Source of the DNA: Synergistaceae bacterium
Lineage (GTDB): Bacteria; Synergistota; Synergistia; Synergistales; Synergistaceae
Assembly (NCBI GenBank): GCA_021372895.1
Contig: JAJFTP010000030.1
Location: 1-64,000, forward strand
DNA: 64,000 nt
Reading direction: 5' to 3'
In this document: positions 27,957 to 36,886 of the stretch, in pieces
Layout of the letters: the number at the start of each line of letters is the position of its first letter
How positions within the stretch are numbered: the first letter of the stretch is position 1
Position numbers and translations under genes: made by a program
Notes under the pieces: model-generated
The model's input: the letters and a program-made list of their open reading frames with translations, nothing else
The model's database searches: none
What the model was told of the DNA's origin: nothing

Positions 27957-30146
27957 CTATGGCATAGGACCGTCCCACCATTTGGGAATACCTATAGAAT
28001 AACCGAATGTGAACTCCCCGCCCTGGTCATAAACTACGAGTACCTTACCACCGAAGTTGTTCATCGGAACGGACAGCGATATTCCCGTCTCCCACCAGCT
28101 CCCGTCGTCCTCCCATGCACGCATGACCTGTCCGTAGTTGCCGAAAAATTCAACGTTGACACCGCCCCACCATGATCTCATTGCCATCCTGGCGGCACCC
28201 AAATGTAACCAGTATGCTTGGTCTCCTACAAGCGGGTGTTTGGCGAGGCTGTAAAGTTCTTCATTGCTGCCCAGCAGGACCGCATATGCCGGATCATCCA
28301 TATTTCCGGTCTTAAGCCCGCCGGAAAGAATGACCTTCCAATTCTCCCAGATAGGAAGGTGTGTTTGGAATACCGTATGTGTAACAGCCGTTTCCCCGAT
28401 GGGGAACCAGAGGTCTGAGTTCAGAGATATGCCCTTAGTAGGAATTATCGGGTCATCCAGCGTGTTGAAGCCGAAGCTTATATAAGGCCCGCTTTCGGTG
28501 TCTCCGCTGAAGGAGGTAACTCTCTCCGCCCCGTAGCCCAGCCCTATGCGCATCTTTTCTTTCAAAGCCTTGTACCATGTGATCCGACCTGTGTATCTTT
28601 CAAAATCGAACGAATGAGCATTGCCGGGTTCAGCTCCCTCTTCCCGTCCTGCCAGGATGACCCCGAACTGAGTGTCATTTTCGTCCATAGGGGTGAAGTA
28701 GCGGCCCATGATCCCCCATTTAGTCCCCAGCCTGTATTCGAGAGAACTTATATCTCCATCCATGAAAATGTCGCGGATCTGTGCGGAGAGAGAGAGCCAC
28801 CTGTCCGGATGTATATTCCCCGCATACCCGTCAGCGCCGAATTCGTATTTTAAAGGCCGTTCGATAGAGAATATTACCGCTACCGTATCGTTTGAAACTC
28901 TGGCTGTCCTGCCGTCTATGGACGAGAATTCATTCCTTGCGGAAAGTTTTTTGACTGCATCGGCTATCATGGCCATATCAAGGGGCTGCCCTATCCACTT
29001 GTCATATTTTTCATGCAGCTCCTCGGCGATACCTTCCGGTACACCTTCAAATCTTATCTCGACAATGGTCGGCGGTTTTTCCGGCTGCGGGATCCTGTGC
29101 ACCGCACGGGCATAATCTTTCTTATGCTCTCTTACAAGTTCGTGAAGCGCTCCTATATAGGGTTCTGTTGCCTCTGTGCCGCGAGCAATTATCTTGTCAT
29201 ATCCACTCGACACAAGTATGCCGAAATCGCTTACTTTAGGTGAGATTACAAGGTCTGCAGACGCGGCGTTCGCACGGATCTGATCGATCATCAGAATGTC
29301 CAGCGTCTGGGATGTGATTTCAAGGATCGAACGGAGTCTCTCGCGCGGGCGGGTAATATCGTCGGGGGTGAGGTTTATTGCAACAATGGGATGCCCGGGA
29401 AATATTTTTTTGGCCTCGAACACAGGCAAGTTGGCCTTCAATCCGCCGTCTACAAGAAGTTTCCCGTTTAGCTCCCATGGGTCAAACATCCCTGGTATTG
29501 AGAGAGAGGCCCGCAGCGCGGAAGCAAGATTGCCGTCGCGCATCACAACAGTATCCCCGTTTTCAAGGTTTGTTGCGATAGCGGCAAAAGGAATAGGCAG
29601 ATTATTGAAATCCGTCACTGTGACGCGGGAGGTAAGTTCACTGAGAAATGCATAAAGGTCTTTTGCCTTTAATATCCCGCGCCGGCTGCGCAGGTTTTTA
29701 TTCTTGTCCATCTGTACTGACAGTATCGATGAGCCGCTTGAAGGCGGCTGATTATGCCCCGGGTCGGCAAGCGTCGTATTTGAACGGTCCGAGATTATTT
29801 CCATCAGGTCTGTATCAGACAGGATCGCTTTCATCTCTGCCGCGTTATATCCTGCCGCGTAAAGACCGCCCATTATGGCCCCCATACTGGTTCCGACAAT
29901 GGCTGCTATTGGGATTTTTTCACGTTCAAGCACCTCAAAAACACCCACGTGTGCAAGTCCTTTTGTTCCGCCTCCTGAGAGCACAAGCACGATCCCATCC
30001 CTGTGAGGGAAGCCCCAGTCTTCATTATGTTTTCTGCCCTTCTCCGTCTCTTCCGCCGACATCCCAAATGCCTGAGCGGAAAGAAGCATCAGATGTATAA
30101 GCAATATAAATAAAATGATTTTTGTATGTTTATGCGTGTAGCACAC
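27957..30146 (-). CDS. Patatin-like phospholipase with POTRA and outer-membrane barrel (type Vd autotransporter-like)
   Basis: 729 residues. A signal peptide (to about 28) is followed by a patatin domain with the oxyanion GGGTKG (58-63), nucleophile S87 in GTSMG and the dyad Asp in DGG (233-235). A POTRA-like segment (about 350-440, IVEIRFEGVPEGI) and a C-terminal beta barrel of about 300 residues (alternating strands such as GIMGRYFTPMDENDTQFGVI) complete it. This is the order of PlpD-type proteins, which display a lipase on the cell surface. The start is a GTG at 30146. The last residue is proline rather than the aromatic typical of barrels. Confidence 0.9.
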   Translation of the reverse strand: MCYTHKHTKIILFILLIHLMLLSAQAFGMSAEETEKGRKHNEDWGFPHRDGIVLVLSGGGTKGLAHVGVFEVLEREKIPIAAIVGTSMGAIMGGLYAAGYNAAEMKAILSDTDLMEIISDRSNTTLADPGHNQPPSSGSSILSVQMDKNKNLRSRRGILKAKDLYAFLSELTSRVTVTDFNNLPIPFAAIATNLENGDTVVMRDGNLASALRASLSIPGMFDPWELNGKLLVDGGLKANLPVFEAKKIFPGHPIVAINLTPDDITRPRERLRSILEITSQTLDILMIDQIRANAASADLVISPKVSDFGILVSSGYDKIIARGTEATEPYIGALHELVREHKKDYARAVHRIPQPEKPPTIVEIRFEGVPEGIAEELHEKYDKWIGQPLDMAMIADAVKKLSARNEFSSIDGRTARVSNDTVAVIFSIERPLKYEFGADGYAGNIHPDRWLSLSAQIRDIFMDGDISSLEYRLGTKWGIMGRYFTPMDENDTQFGVILAGREEGAEPGNAHSFDFERYTGRITWYKALKEKMRIGLGYGAERVTSFSGDTESGPYISFGFNTLDDPIIPTKGISLNSDLWFPIGETAVTHTVFQTHLPIWENWKVILSGGLKTGNMDDPAYAVLLGSNEELYSLAKHPLVGDQAYWLHLGAARMAMRSWWGGVNVEFFGNYGQVMRAWEDDGSWWETGISLSVPMNNFGGKVLVVYDQGGEFTFGYSIGIPKWWDGPMP

Positions 30147-30268
30147 CCCGATCCTGTTCAGGCCAATGTAGCATTAAGCAGCCGCTGTCATATATGCATA
30201 CTGCACAAGCGCAAAAGGACATCTTCTCACTTGTTTGTGCTCAGCCGATGATGATATATATATCCTCT

Positions 30269-30274
30269 ATTATA
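30269..30274 (-). promoter_or_regulatory. Possible -10 element for the patatin-barrel gene
   Basis: A perfect TATAAT on the minus strand about 120 bp upstream of the GTG start, with no clear -35 partner. The rest of the 30147-30384 gap shows no gene. Confidence 0.3.
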
Positions 30275-30384
30275 TAGTATAGAAAGCAAAGTATAACCTA
30301 TCATTGCCGATACTGGATCTACACCGACTTTTTGGACTTGACTCAGAGTTAAGATCTCACTGTTTTATTTGGGCATTACGCATG

Positions 30385-31314
30385 TCAATCCCGGTCCTCG
30401 CGGCGGAATGGAACTCCCAAAGCCGCAGGAGCACCGAGAAGGATCCCGGCACCGGTGCGTATCGCAACTGTTGTCAGGACCAAAATGGTCATCAAATAGG
30501 GAAGGGTGAGTAGCAGCGAAACAGAAATGCTTGAGCCCATAACCTGCATGCGAAGCTGGAGTGCTTCGACGCCGCCGAAGAGGTATGCACCGAGTGCAAC
30601 GCGAGCCGGGTTCCACAGTCCAAAGATAACGAGAGCAACTGCTATCCAGCCGCGCCCGGCTGTCATCCCCTCGATCCACATCTGGGCATAGACGACGGAC
30701 AGGTAACCTCCCCCCATGCCGGCAAGCCCGCCTCCGACCAGACAGTAGAAGTAACGGATAGCTGCTACGGGAAGTCCCATTGCGTCGGCGGCGCGCGGAT
30801 TCTCACCTACTGCGCGGAGGTTGAGTCCGGCCCTTGTCCTGAAAAGGAACCAGCAGAGGAATATTACAAGAAAATATGACAGGTATACCATAGCGTTGTG
30901 CTGGAAGAATATAGGGCCGATAAGCGGTATGTCTCCGAGTATCGGGAATTTCATCGGTGCCATCCCCGCGATAGTCTCTCCTATTACCGACCGCCCGAGA
31001 AGCGCGCTGAGGCCGTAGCCGGTAAGAACCAGAGCAAGGCCGCTTACAACTTGGTTGCACATAAGTGTTATGCAGAGGAAGGCATGGATTATCGTTATTG
31101 CCGCACCGGTGAAGAATGACGCAAGGATGCCAAGCCACGGGTCTCCGGTTGCCCTTGTGACGGCGAAGCCCGCGTAGGCGCCGGTAAGCATGACGCCTTC
31201 GAGTCCAAGGTTCATAACTCCCGCACGCTCCGACAGAACTTCCCCGAGAGTCGCGTATAGGACAGGTGTTCCGCTTCGTACCGCTGATGCAAGGATAGCT
31301 ATAATAAATTCCAT
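30385..31314 (-). CDS. ABC transporter permease, nucleoside/simple-sugar type (NupQ-like)
   Basis: 309 residues with eight to ten hydrophobic helices. The N-terminus (TPVLYATLGEVLSERAGVMNLGLEGVML) carries the signature of the BPD_transp_2 permeases that import nucleosides or purines with a BMP-type lipoprotein. Its ATG follows directly on the stop of the partner permease, so the two are translationally coupled and should form a heterodimeric channel. No ATPase or binding protein gene is adjacent. Confidence 0.9.
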   Translation of the reverse strand: MEFIIAILASAVRSGTPVLYATLGEVLSERAGVMNLGLEGVMLTGAYAGFAVTRATGDPWLGILASFFTGAAITIIHAFLCITLMCNQVVSGLALVLTGYGLSALLGRSVIGETIAGMAPMKFPILGDIPLIGPIFFQHNAMVYLSYFLVIFLCWFLFRTRAGLNLRAVGENPRAADAMGLPVAAIRYFYCLVGGGLAGMGGGYLSVVYAQMWIEGMTAGRGWIAVALVIFGLWNPARVALGAYLFGGVEALQLRMQVMGSSISVSLLLTLPYLMTILVLTTVAIRTGAGILLGAPAALGVPFRREDRD

Positions 31315-32403
31315 TTATTTTGCCTCCCGATTAAGCTTCCGGTCAACCTTGGCTACGCGCAGCCGATATCTTGAAAGTGTCTCCGCGCCCAGCACGGAAA
31401 ACAGAATCAGTCCCTGGAGTATCTGTGTGCTTGCCATAGGCAGCCCCATCACTACCTGCAGAGTATCTCCGCCAACAAGCAGGATCCCCATGAGGAGTGC
31501 GACAAGAGGGACATATATCGGAGAGAGCCTGGCAAGCCATGCGACTATTATGCCTGTGTAGCCATACCCCATAGAGAAGCCGCGGCTCATCCTCCCGTGG
31601 AGCCCTGCCATCTCTCCCATTCCGGCCAGCCCTGCTACAGCTCCGCCGATAAACGTTACAAGAAGTATGTTCTTTGCGATATCCATACCCCCGTATCGTG
31701 CCGCACGCGGGTTTTCTCCTATGACCCTGATCTCATAGCCCCATTTGCTCCTTTTAAGGATGATCTGGAAAATCACAGCTATTGCAAGCGCTATGAATAA
31801 GCCGGCATGTATCCTCGTACTGCCCCATACCCACAATCGCGCCGCATCGGGGAAGTTCGGCGTGAAAGGGAATCCCATGCTTGAAGGGTCTTTCCATGGA
31901 CCGTATATAAAATATTCGGAGATATTTATTGCCACATAGTTGAGCATGAGAGTCGTAATAGTTTCGTTTACATTCCATTTAGCCTTGAGAAAACCGGCAG
32001 CGGCGCCCCATAATCCACCAGCCGCCGCTGCCGCGATGAACATAATCAAAAACATTGCAACTCTGTTATCGACAAAAAAGTAGCGGACTACGGCAACGGT
32101 TGCGATGGCCCCCATGCAGAGCTGTCCCTCAGCGCCGATGTTCCATATAAGCATCTTGTAGCATATAAGCCCTGCAAGCGCAGTAAGCATTATTGGTATG
32201 GATTTCGTCACTATCTCGCTGATGCCGTATATGCTGCCGAACGCCCCGGAAAGCACGGCCGAATATGCCTGAAAAGGATTTACACCAAGAGCGGCGAAAA
32301 ACAGCCCGCCCGTAAATAGACCTAATGCGACTGCTGCAACAGGGATCATAACATTCATCCATGCCGGATTGTCAAGACGAGGTTCAAATTTGAAACGTAT
32401 CAT
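31315..32403 (-). CDS. ABC transporter permease, nucleoside/simple-sugar type (NupP-like)
   Basis: 362 residues with several membrane helices and the conserved LICYKMLIWNIGAEGQLCMG and YEIRVIGENPRAARYGGM segments of this family. It pairs with the permease immediately downstream. The ATG at 32403 is chosen because GGAGAGG lies 5 nt upstream; the earlier ATG is less well placed. The first gene of a two-gene unit, it diverges from the cardiolipin synthase gene. Confidence 0.9.
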   Translation of the reverse strand: MIRFKFEPRLDNPAWMNVMIPVAAVALGLFTGGLFFAALGVNPFQAYSAVLSGAFGSIYGISEIVTKSIPIMLTALAGLICYKMLIWNIGAEGQLCMGAIATVAVVRYFFVDNRVAMFLIMFIAAAAAGGLWGAAAGFLKAKWNVNETITTLMLNYVAINISEYFIYGPWKDPSSMGFPFTPNFPDAARLWVWGSTRIHAGLFIALAIAVIFQIILKRSKWGYEIRVIGENPRAARYGGMDIAKNILLVTFIGGAVAGLAGMGEMAGLHGRMSRGFSMGYGYTGIIVAWLARLSPIYVPLVALLMGILLVGGDTLQVVMGLPMASTQILQGLILFSVLGAETLSRYRLRVAKVDRKLNREAK

Positions 32404-32479
32404 ACAGACCTCTCCAGTCATACCATAAAGTTGCGTTCACGCTTATGAATTATATCAGATATAATATAAAGGGGTGTGA

Positions 32480-34072
32480 GTGTGTATGTGGAAGACAACA
32501 AAAATAATCCTGCTGCTGATTTTTATTGCGTTCATAGCCGGGCTGCTGCCGACGATAATAGATCTTCTGGGCAACATTATCGTTTATTCCGCCGAGGAGG
32601 GGCTATACCTGCATCCGCATTTTATCGCCCAGGTTATGGGCTTTTTTGGTGTGCTTAAGGGCTATGCCTGGCCGATTATGCTAATTTATGCGTGCATCAT
32701 CGGCTGCGTCATTTTCATGGAAGGTCAGAATCCCGACCGTACGATACTCTGGCTTATTACGCTCACGCTGGTCCCCATTCTCGGCGTTATGTTCTACCTT
32801 CTCTTAGGTCCGGATTTTCAAAGTATAAAAAACAGAAAGCTTTTCAAGCCCTCCAGAAAAAAGCCGATAGATCACACCCCTTTTCCTCTGGATAAGCAGT
32901 TTTTAATAGGCAGGATGCTGCACGCATCAAGCGGTGCAGACCTGATGATCCACAACAGGGTCGGCATCCTCATAAACGGCGGAGAAACATTCGATGCTAT
33001 AAAGAGAGAACTGCGTTCAGCCCAGCGTTATATACACATGCAGTACTACATCATAAAAGATGACGGGATAGGCAATGAGATACGAGATATACTTATTGAA
33101 GCAGTCAGACGAGGTGTCAAAGTGCGTCTTCTCTACGATGCTGTCGGCAGCTGGGGACTCAGACATGGATTCGTGGACAGCATGAACATGGCTGGGGTCC
33201 AGTGCCATTCTTTTATGCCTGTCTCATTCCCGATGTTCCGCAGGAAGATGAATTTCCGTAACCACAGGAAAATACTTGTCATTGACGACAGAATTGCGTT
33301 TACCGGCGGGATCAATATAGGAGACGAATATCTTGGCAAGGGACCTCTGGGGCACTGGCGCGATACGCACGTGATCGTCGAGGGAGAGGCTGTTGCCGCG
33401 CTTCATAAGATATTCCTGCGTGACTGGTGCATGCACTCCGGTGAAGATCCGGCAAGTATATGTGATAAGGTAGTGTGCGAAGACTGCGGTATAAGGCCGG
33501 AACAGGATTTTTCGTGTCTTCCGGTTATTCCCCTGCAGGTTGTGGCAAGCAGTGCTGATAATCCATGGCACTCCATAGCCCAGGGTTATTTCAGCATGAT
33601 CTCCCGCGCTCAGGAGCGTGTTTGGATCACGACGCCATATCTTGTGCCTGGGGCCGGGATCATCAATGCGATGATAACGGCTGCGCTTGCAGGTGTAGAC
33701 GTGCGTGTGATAATACCGGCAAAAAAGGATCACTTCCTCGCATTCTGGGGAAGCCGCAGTAATATTGAACCGCTGCTGCGATCCGGAGTGCGTGTTTTTC
33801 AATATGAAAAAGGTTTTGTCCACGCTAAAACACTGCTTGCCGATGATAGCATATGCTCGGTCGGAACGTGCAACCTTGATGTGCGCAGCCTTGAGATAAA
33901 CTTCGAAAATCAGCTTTTCATATACGACAGAGATCTTAACGCAAAATTTGCTCATCAGTTCCGGTCTGATATCAAGGATTCGCTGGAGCTCCATATTGCG
34001 AAATGGGATAAGCGCCCGCTGCGGCATAAAATACTAGAAGCATTCGGCAGACTGTACTCTGCACAGATATAA
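32480..34072 (+). CDS. cls: Cardiolipin synthase (phospholipase D family)
   Basis: 530 residues. Two N-terminal transmembrane helices (about 5-25 and 55-75), a PLDc_N segment (LITLTLVPILGVMFYLLLG) and two HKD motifs, HRKILVIDD and HAKTLLADD, identify a bacterial cardiolipin synthase. It joins two phosphatidylglycerol molecules at the inner membrane. The GTG at 32480 is 5 nt from AAAGGGG. The metallophosphoesterase gene begins 3 bp past the stop, so both are probably one unit. Confidence 0.94.
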   Translation: MCMWKTTKIILLLIFIAFIAGLLPTIIDLLGNIIVYSAEEGLYLHPHFIAQVMGFFGVLKGYAWPIMLIYACIIGCVIFMEGQNPDRTILWLITLTLVPILGVMFYLLLGPDFQSIKNRKLFKPSRKKPIDHTPFPLDKQFLIGRMLHASSGADLMIHNRVGILINGGETFDAIKRELRSAQRYIHMQYYIIKDDGIGNEIRDILIEAVRRGVKVRLLYDAVGSWGLRHGFVDSMNMAGVQCHSFMPVSFPMFRRKMNFRNHRKILVIDDRIAFTGGINIGDEYLGKGPLGHWRDTHVIVEGEAVAALHKIFLRDWCMHSGEDPASICDKVVCEDCGIRPEQDFSCLPVIPLQVVASSADNPWHSIAQGYFSMISRAQERVWITTPYLVPGAGIINAMITAALAGVDVRVIIPAKKDHFLAFWGSRSNIEPLLRSGVRVFQYEKGFVHAKTLLADDSICSVGTCNLDVRSLEINFENQLFIYDRDLNAKFAHQFRSDIKDSLELHIAKWDKRPLRHKILEAFGRLYSAQI

Positions 34073-34075
34073 CAG

Positions 34076-35227
34076 ATGAATAATAAAACCTACGAAAAAC
34101 GATTTTCGGAACACTATGGATTCTGGCTCATCTGGGGACTCACTCTCCTGGCGATACACCTGTTCATCTATCTCCGGATCAGGACTGCGATTGGAGTAGG
34201 ATTGCGGAGCTTTATCTGGCTCTCATTCAGCATTGTCATGATGGGGGTCCAGCTTCTCTCGCGCAGGACGAAGAAGATCCGCCATGGCATCCAGCGCAAG
34301 TGGATAGACAGGATCTGCAGTGTATGGACGCTCTTTGTCCTTATCTCCTTCATCATCCTTATAATTTTAGATTTGATAAAACACCTGACTGGTATCGGAC
34401 TTCCCTCAGGGCATGATTTGCTGCTGTCTTTCGCTCTCAGCGCAGCTGTGCTCATATTTGGAGTAAAACAGGCTAATACGGTTCAGACGACTGTGATGAA
34501 AGTCCCCACGTCCAAATTGCCGGAAGGATGTGACCGTCTCCGCATAGTTCAGCTCACAGACCTGCATCTGGGGCCGTTTACAGGGATCCCCCTGCTTGCA
34601 CAAATTCTTCGGAAAGTACGGAGTACGGGACCGGATATCGTGGTAGTGACGGGAGATATTGCCGACGGCAGACTTAAAGGCCGCAGACGGGAAACGGCTA
34701 TGCTCAGCCGCATAAAGCCGAAGTTTGGCGTGTACGCCGTGACGGGCAATCATGATTACTACGACGATATTGACGAGGCTGTCGCGTTCATGGAATCCGC
34801 CGGAATGAGAGTCCTGCGCTCCGAGGGCATCGAGGCGGGAGGCATTCTGATAGTTGGTGCCGAAGACAGGGATCATCTTATAAAAGAACAATGGAACCTG
34901 ACACGTTCAGAGACACTTGTACTCTCGTTCGAACGCAAACAGAAAGAAAAATTCCTACTCCTGCTGCGCCACAGACCAATAGTGGAGGCAGGCACGGAGG
35001 GACATTTTGATCTGCAGCTGTCGGGACACACCCACGGCGGTCAGATATTCCCGCTGATCTCGTCACGCCACAAGATCGTGGGACATCCGCGCGGACTCAA
35101 GAAACTAAAGTGTGGCGGACTGCTCTACGTCAGCAACGGAGCAGGTTTCGTAGGTCCTCCTGTGCGTCTTATGGCGCCGCCTGAAATTGCAGTGTTTGAT
35201 TTAGTGCGTGAAAAAACGCCAGACTGA
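34076..35227 (+). CDS. Membrane-bound metallophosphoesterase (YkuE/YaeI type)
   Basis: 383 residues. Three or four N-terminal hydrophobic helices (to about 140) are followed by a calcineurin-like domain with QLTDLHLGPF, VVTGDIADG, GNHDYY and LSGHTHGGQIFP, which supply the two-metal site. Relatives remove phosphate from lipid-linked or small substrates at the membrane. Coupling to cls, with 3 bp between them, suggests a lipid substrate, but this is inference. Confidence 0.9.
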   Translation: MNNKTYEKRFSEHYGFWLIWGLTLLAIHLFIYLRIRTAIGVGLRSFIWLSFSIVMMGVQLLSRRTKKIRHGIQRKWIDRICSVWTLFVLISFIILIILDLIKHLTGIGLPSGHDLLLSFALSAAVLIFGVKQANTVQTTVMKVPTSKLPEGCDRLRIVQLTDLHLGPFTGIPLLAQILRKVRSTGPDIVVVTGDIADGRLKGRRRETAMLSRIKPKFGVYAVTGNHDYYDDIDEAVAFMESAGMRVLRSEGIEAGGILIVGAEDRDHLIKEQWNLTRSETLVLSFERKQKEKFLLLLRHRPIVEAGTEGHFDLQLSGHTHGGQIFPLISSRHKIVGHPRGLKKLKCGGLLYVSNGAGFVGPPVRLMAPPEIAVFDLVREKTPD

Positions 35228-35310
35228 AGATCATACAGGACGGTCAGTAAGACGTGGCGTTATGTTGTTGGATGCATGTCTGCAGTTGTTCTGTTGATCA
35301 GTATGCATAG

Positions 35311-35340
35311 AGGACATTAAATTACATGGACTGCTATAAT
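35311..35340 (+). promoter_or_regulatory. Candidate promoter of argH
   Basis: TATAAT at 35335-35340 is preceded at 18 bp by AGGACA (35311-35316), four matches to the -35 consensus. It ends about 65 bp before the argH start. Confidence 0.45.
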
Positions 35341-35404
35341 TATTCAGAGCCGGGCCTGTATCTCAGATTTTACCGGACATGGCAAACAAAGGCAGGTTAT
35401 AAAA

Positions 35405-36820
35405 ATGTGGAGGGGCCGTTTTTCTCAGGACACAAATGAGGCAGTAATAAATTTTACCCAGTCGCTCGACCTTGACTGGAGGATGGCGCTTGCAGACATC
35501 CGCGGCAGTATCGCTCATGTAAGAATGCTTGGACATACGGGACTTCTCTCTGAAACGGAGGCCAATCTGATAGAGGAAAACCTCCTTGCGATTGCGGATG
35601 AGGTGCGCAACGGAGAGCTAGTACCAAGGGTCTCGCTTGAAGATGTGCACATGAACATAGAATCAAGGCTTATCGAACGCTGCGGCGCAACAGGAGCAAA
35701 GCTGCACATGGGGCGCAGCAGAAACGATCAGGTAAACACTACTGTCCGTCTATATCTCCGCAAAGAGCTGCTGGAAATATGGGATGGTCTGAGTGAACTT
35801 ATATCAGTGTTTTTGAAGAAAGCAGAGGAACACGCGGATATCGTAGTCCCGGGTTACACTCATCTTCAGCAGGCACAGCCCATATCTATGGGACAGTTCT
35901 GGATGGCTCATACACAGGCGTTCCTCCGTGACGCCAAGCGTTTTTTTGATGCTTACGAGGCTGTGGACGAATCTCCGCTTGGCTGTGCTGCGCTTGCCGG
36001 CTCAACGCTCCCTATAGATCGTGAATTTACCTGTAATGACCTTGGTTTCTCGAGGATGACTGCTAACAGCATGGATACAGTTGCACATCGTGATCACTTC
36101 ATGGACATACTATATTTTGCCGCAGTCTTTGGAGGGCATGTCAGCCGCCTGTCGGAAGATCTTATAATTTATTTCTCAACTGAATTTGGCTGGATAAAAC
36201 TCCCGGACGCATTCTGCACCGGTTCGAGCATCATGCCTCAGAAGAAGAACCCGGATGTGCTTGAGATACTGCGGGGCAAAGCAGGTCAGCTCAACGGTGC
36301 GCTGGTCGACCTCCTCACCATGACGAAGGGCATTCCGCTGACCTATAATCGTGACCTTCAGGATGACAAGCGCAGCCTGTTCGGCGCGCTCGATTGTCTG
36401 AGCGGCATATTCTCCGTTCTGCCTGCGCTTATCAGAGAAGTTCAGGTCAACGAGGAGGCAGCAGCCCGCGGTTTTGCAGACGGGCTCATCCTCGCGACAG
36501 ACGTTGCGGAATATCTTGTGCTTCAGGGAGTTCCTTTCAGAAACGCTCACGAAAAAGTCGGACACATGGTCCGCTACTGTGTAGAGAACAAAAAGCCACT
36601 CACGTCGTTGGCGCTTGATGAATGGCAGATGCTTATCCCGGAAGTAAAGGAGGATCTTCTCCCGCTGCTGTCACCGCGCAGATCAATAGAGCGCCGGGAC
36701 ACCATAGGGGGCACGGCCCCGACACAGGTCCGAACGCAGATAAAAGATGCAATAATAAAGCTTGCTCTTTATGAGCAGGAGGCTAAGGCATTAAAGGAAA
36801 ATATCCCTGAGGGCTATTGA
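35405..36820 (+). CDS. argH: Argininosuccinate lyase
   Basis: 471 residues, the usual length. The superfamily signature GSSIMPQKKNPD lies near residue 278, with the catalytic Ser in it. MGRSRNDQV and THLQQAQPI complete the active site. It splits argininosuccinate into arginine and fumarate, the last step of arginine synthesis. No other arg gene is in the window. A 12-bp perfect hairpin follows the stop. Confidence 0.97.
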   Translation: MWRGRFSQDTNEAVINFTQSLDLDWRMALADIRGSIAHVRMLGHTGLLSETEANLIEENLLAIADEVRNGELVPRVSLEDVHMNIESRLIERCGATGAKLHMGRSRNDQVNTTVRLYLRKELLEIWDGLSELISVFLKKAEEHADIVVPGYTHLQQAQPISMGQFWMAHTQAFLRDAKRFFDAYEAVDESPLGCAALAGSTLPIDREFTCNDLGFSRMTANSMDTVAHRDHFMDILYFAAVFGGHVSRLSEDLIIYFSTEFGWIKLPDAFCTGSSIMPQKKNPDVLEILRGKAGQLNGALVDLLTMTKGIPLTYNRDLQDDKRSLFGALDCLSGIFSVLPALIREVQVNEEAAARGFADGLILATDVAEYLVLQGVPFRNAHEKVGHMVRYCVENKKPLTSLALDEWQMLIPEVKEDLLPLLSPRRSIERRDTIGGTAPTQVRTQIKDAIIKLALYEQEAKALKENIPEGY

Positions 36821-36825
36821 ACAGA

Positions 36826-36855
36826 GCATGGCGGAGCCATGAAGCTCCGCCATGC
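36826..36855. terminator. Hairpin between convergent argH and ilvE
   Basis: A perfect 12-bp stem (36826-36837 with 36844-36855) with a 6-nt loop lies between the two convergent stops. Neither flank has a long T tract, so it may act as a transcript end stabiliser or a weak terminator for either strand. Confidence 0.55.
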
Positions 36856-36886
36856 ATGAGTATTTGCCGAAGTTGTTGGAAGATAT

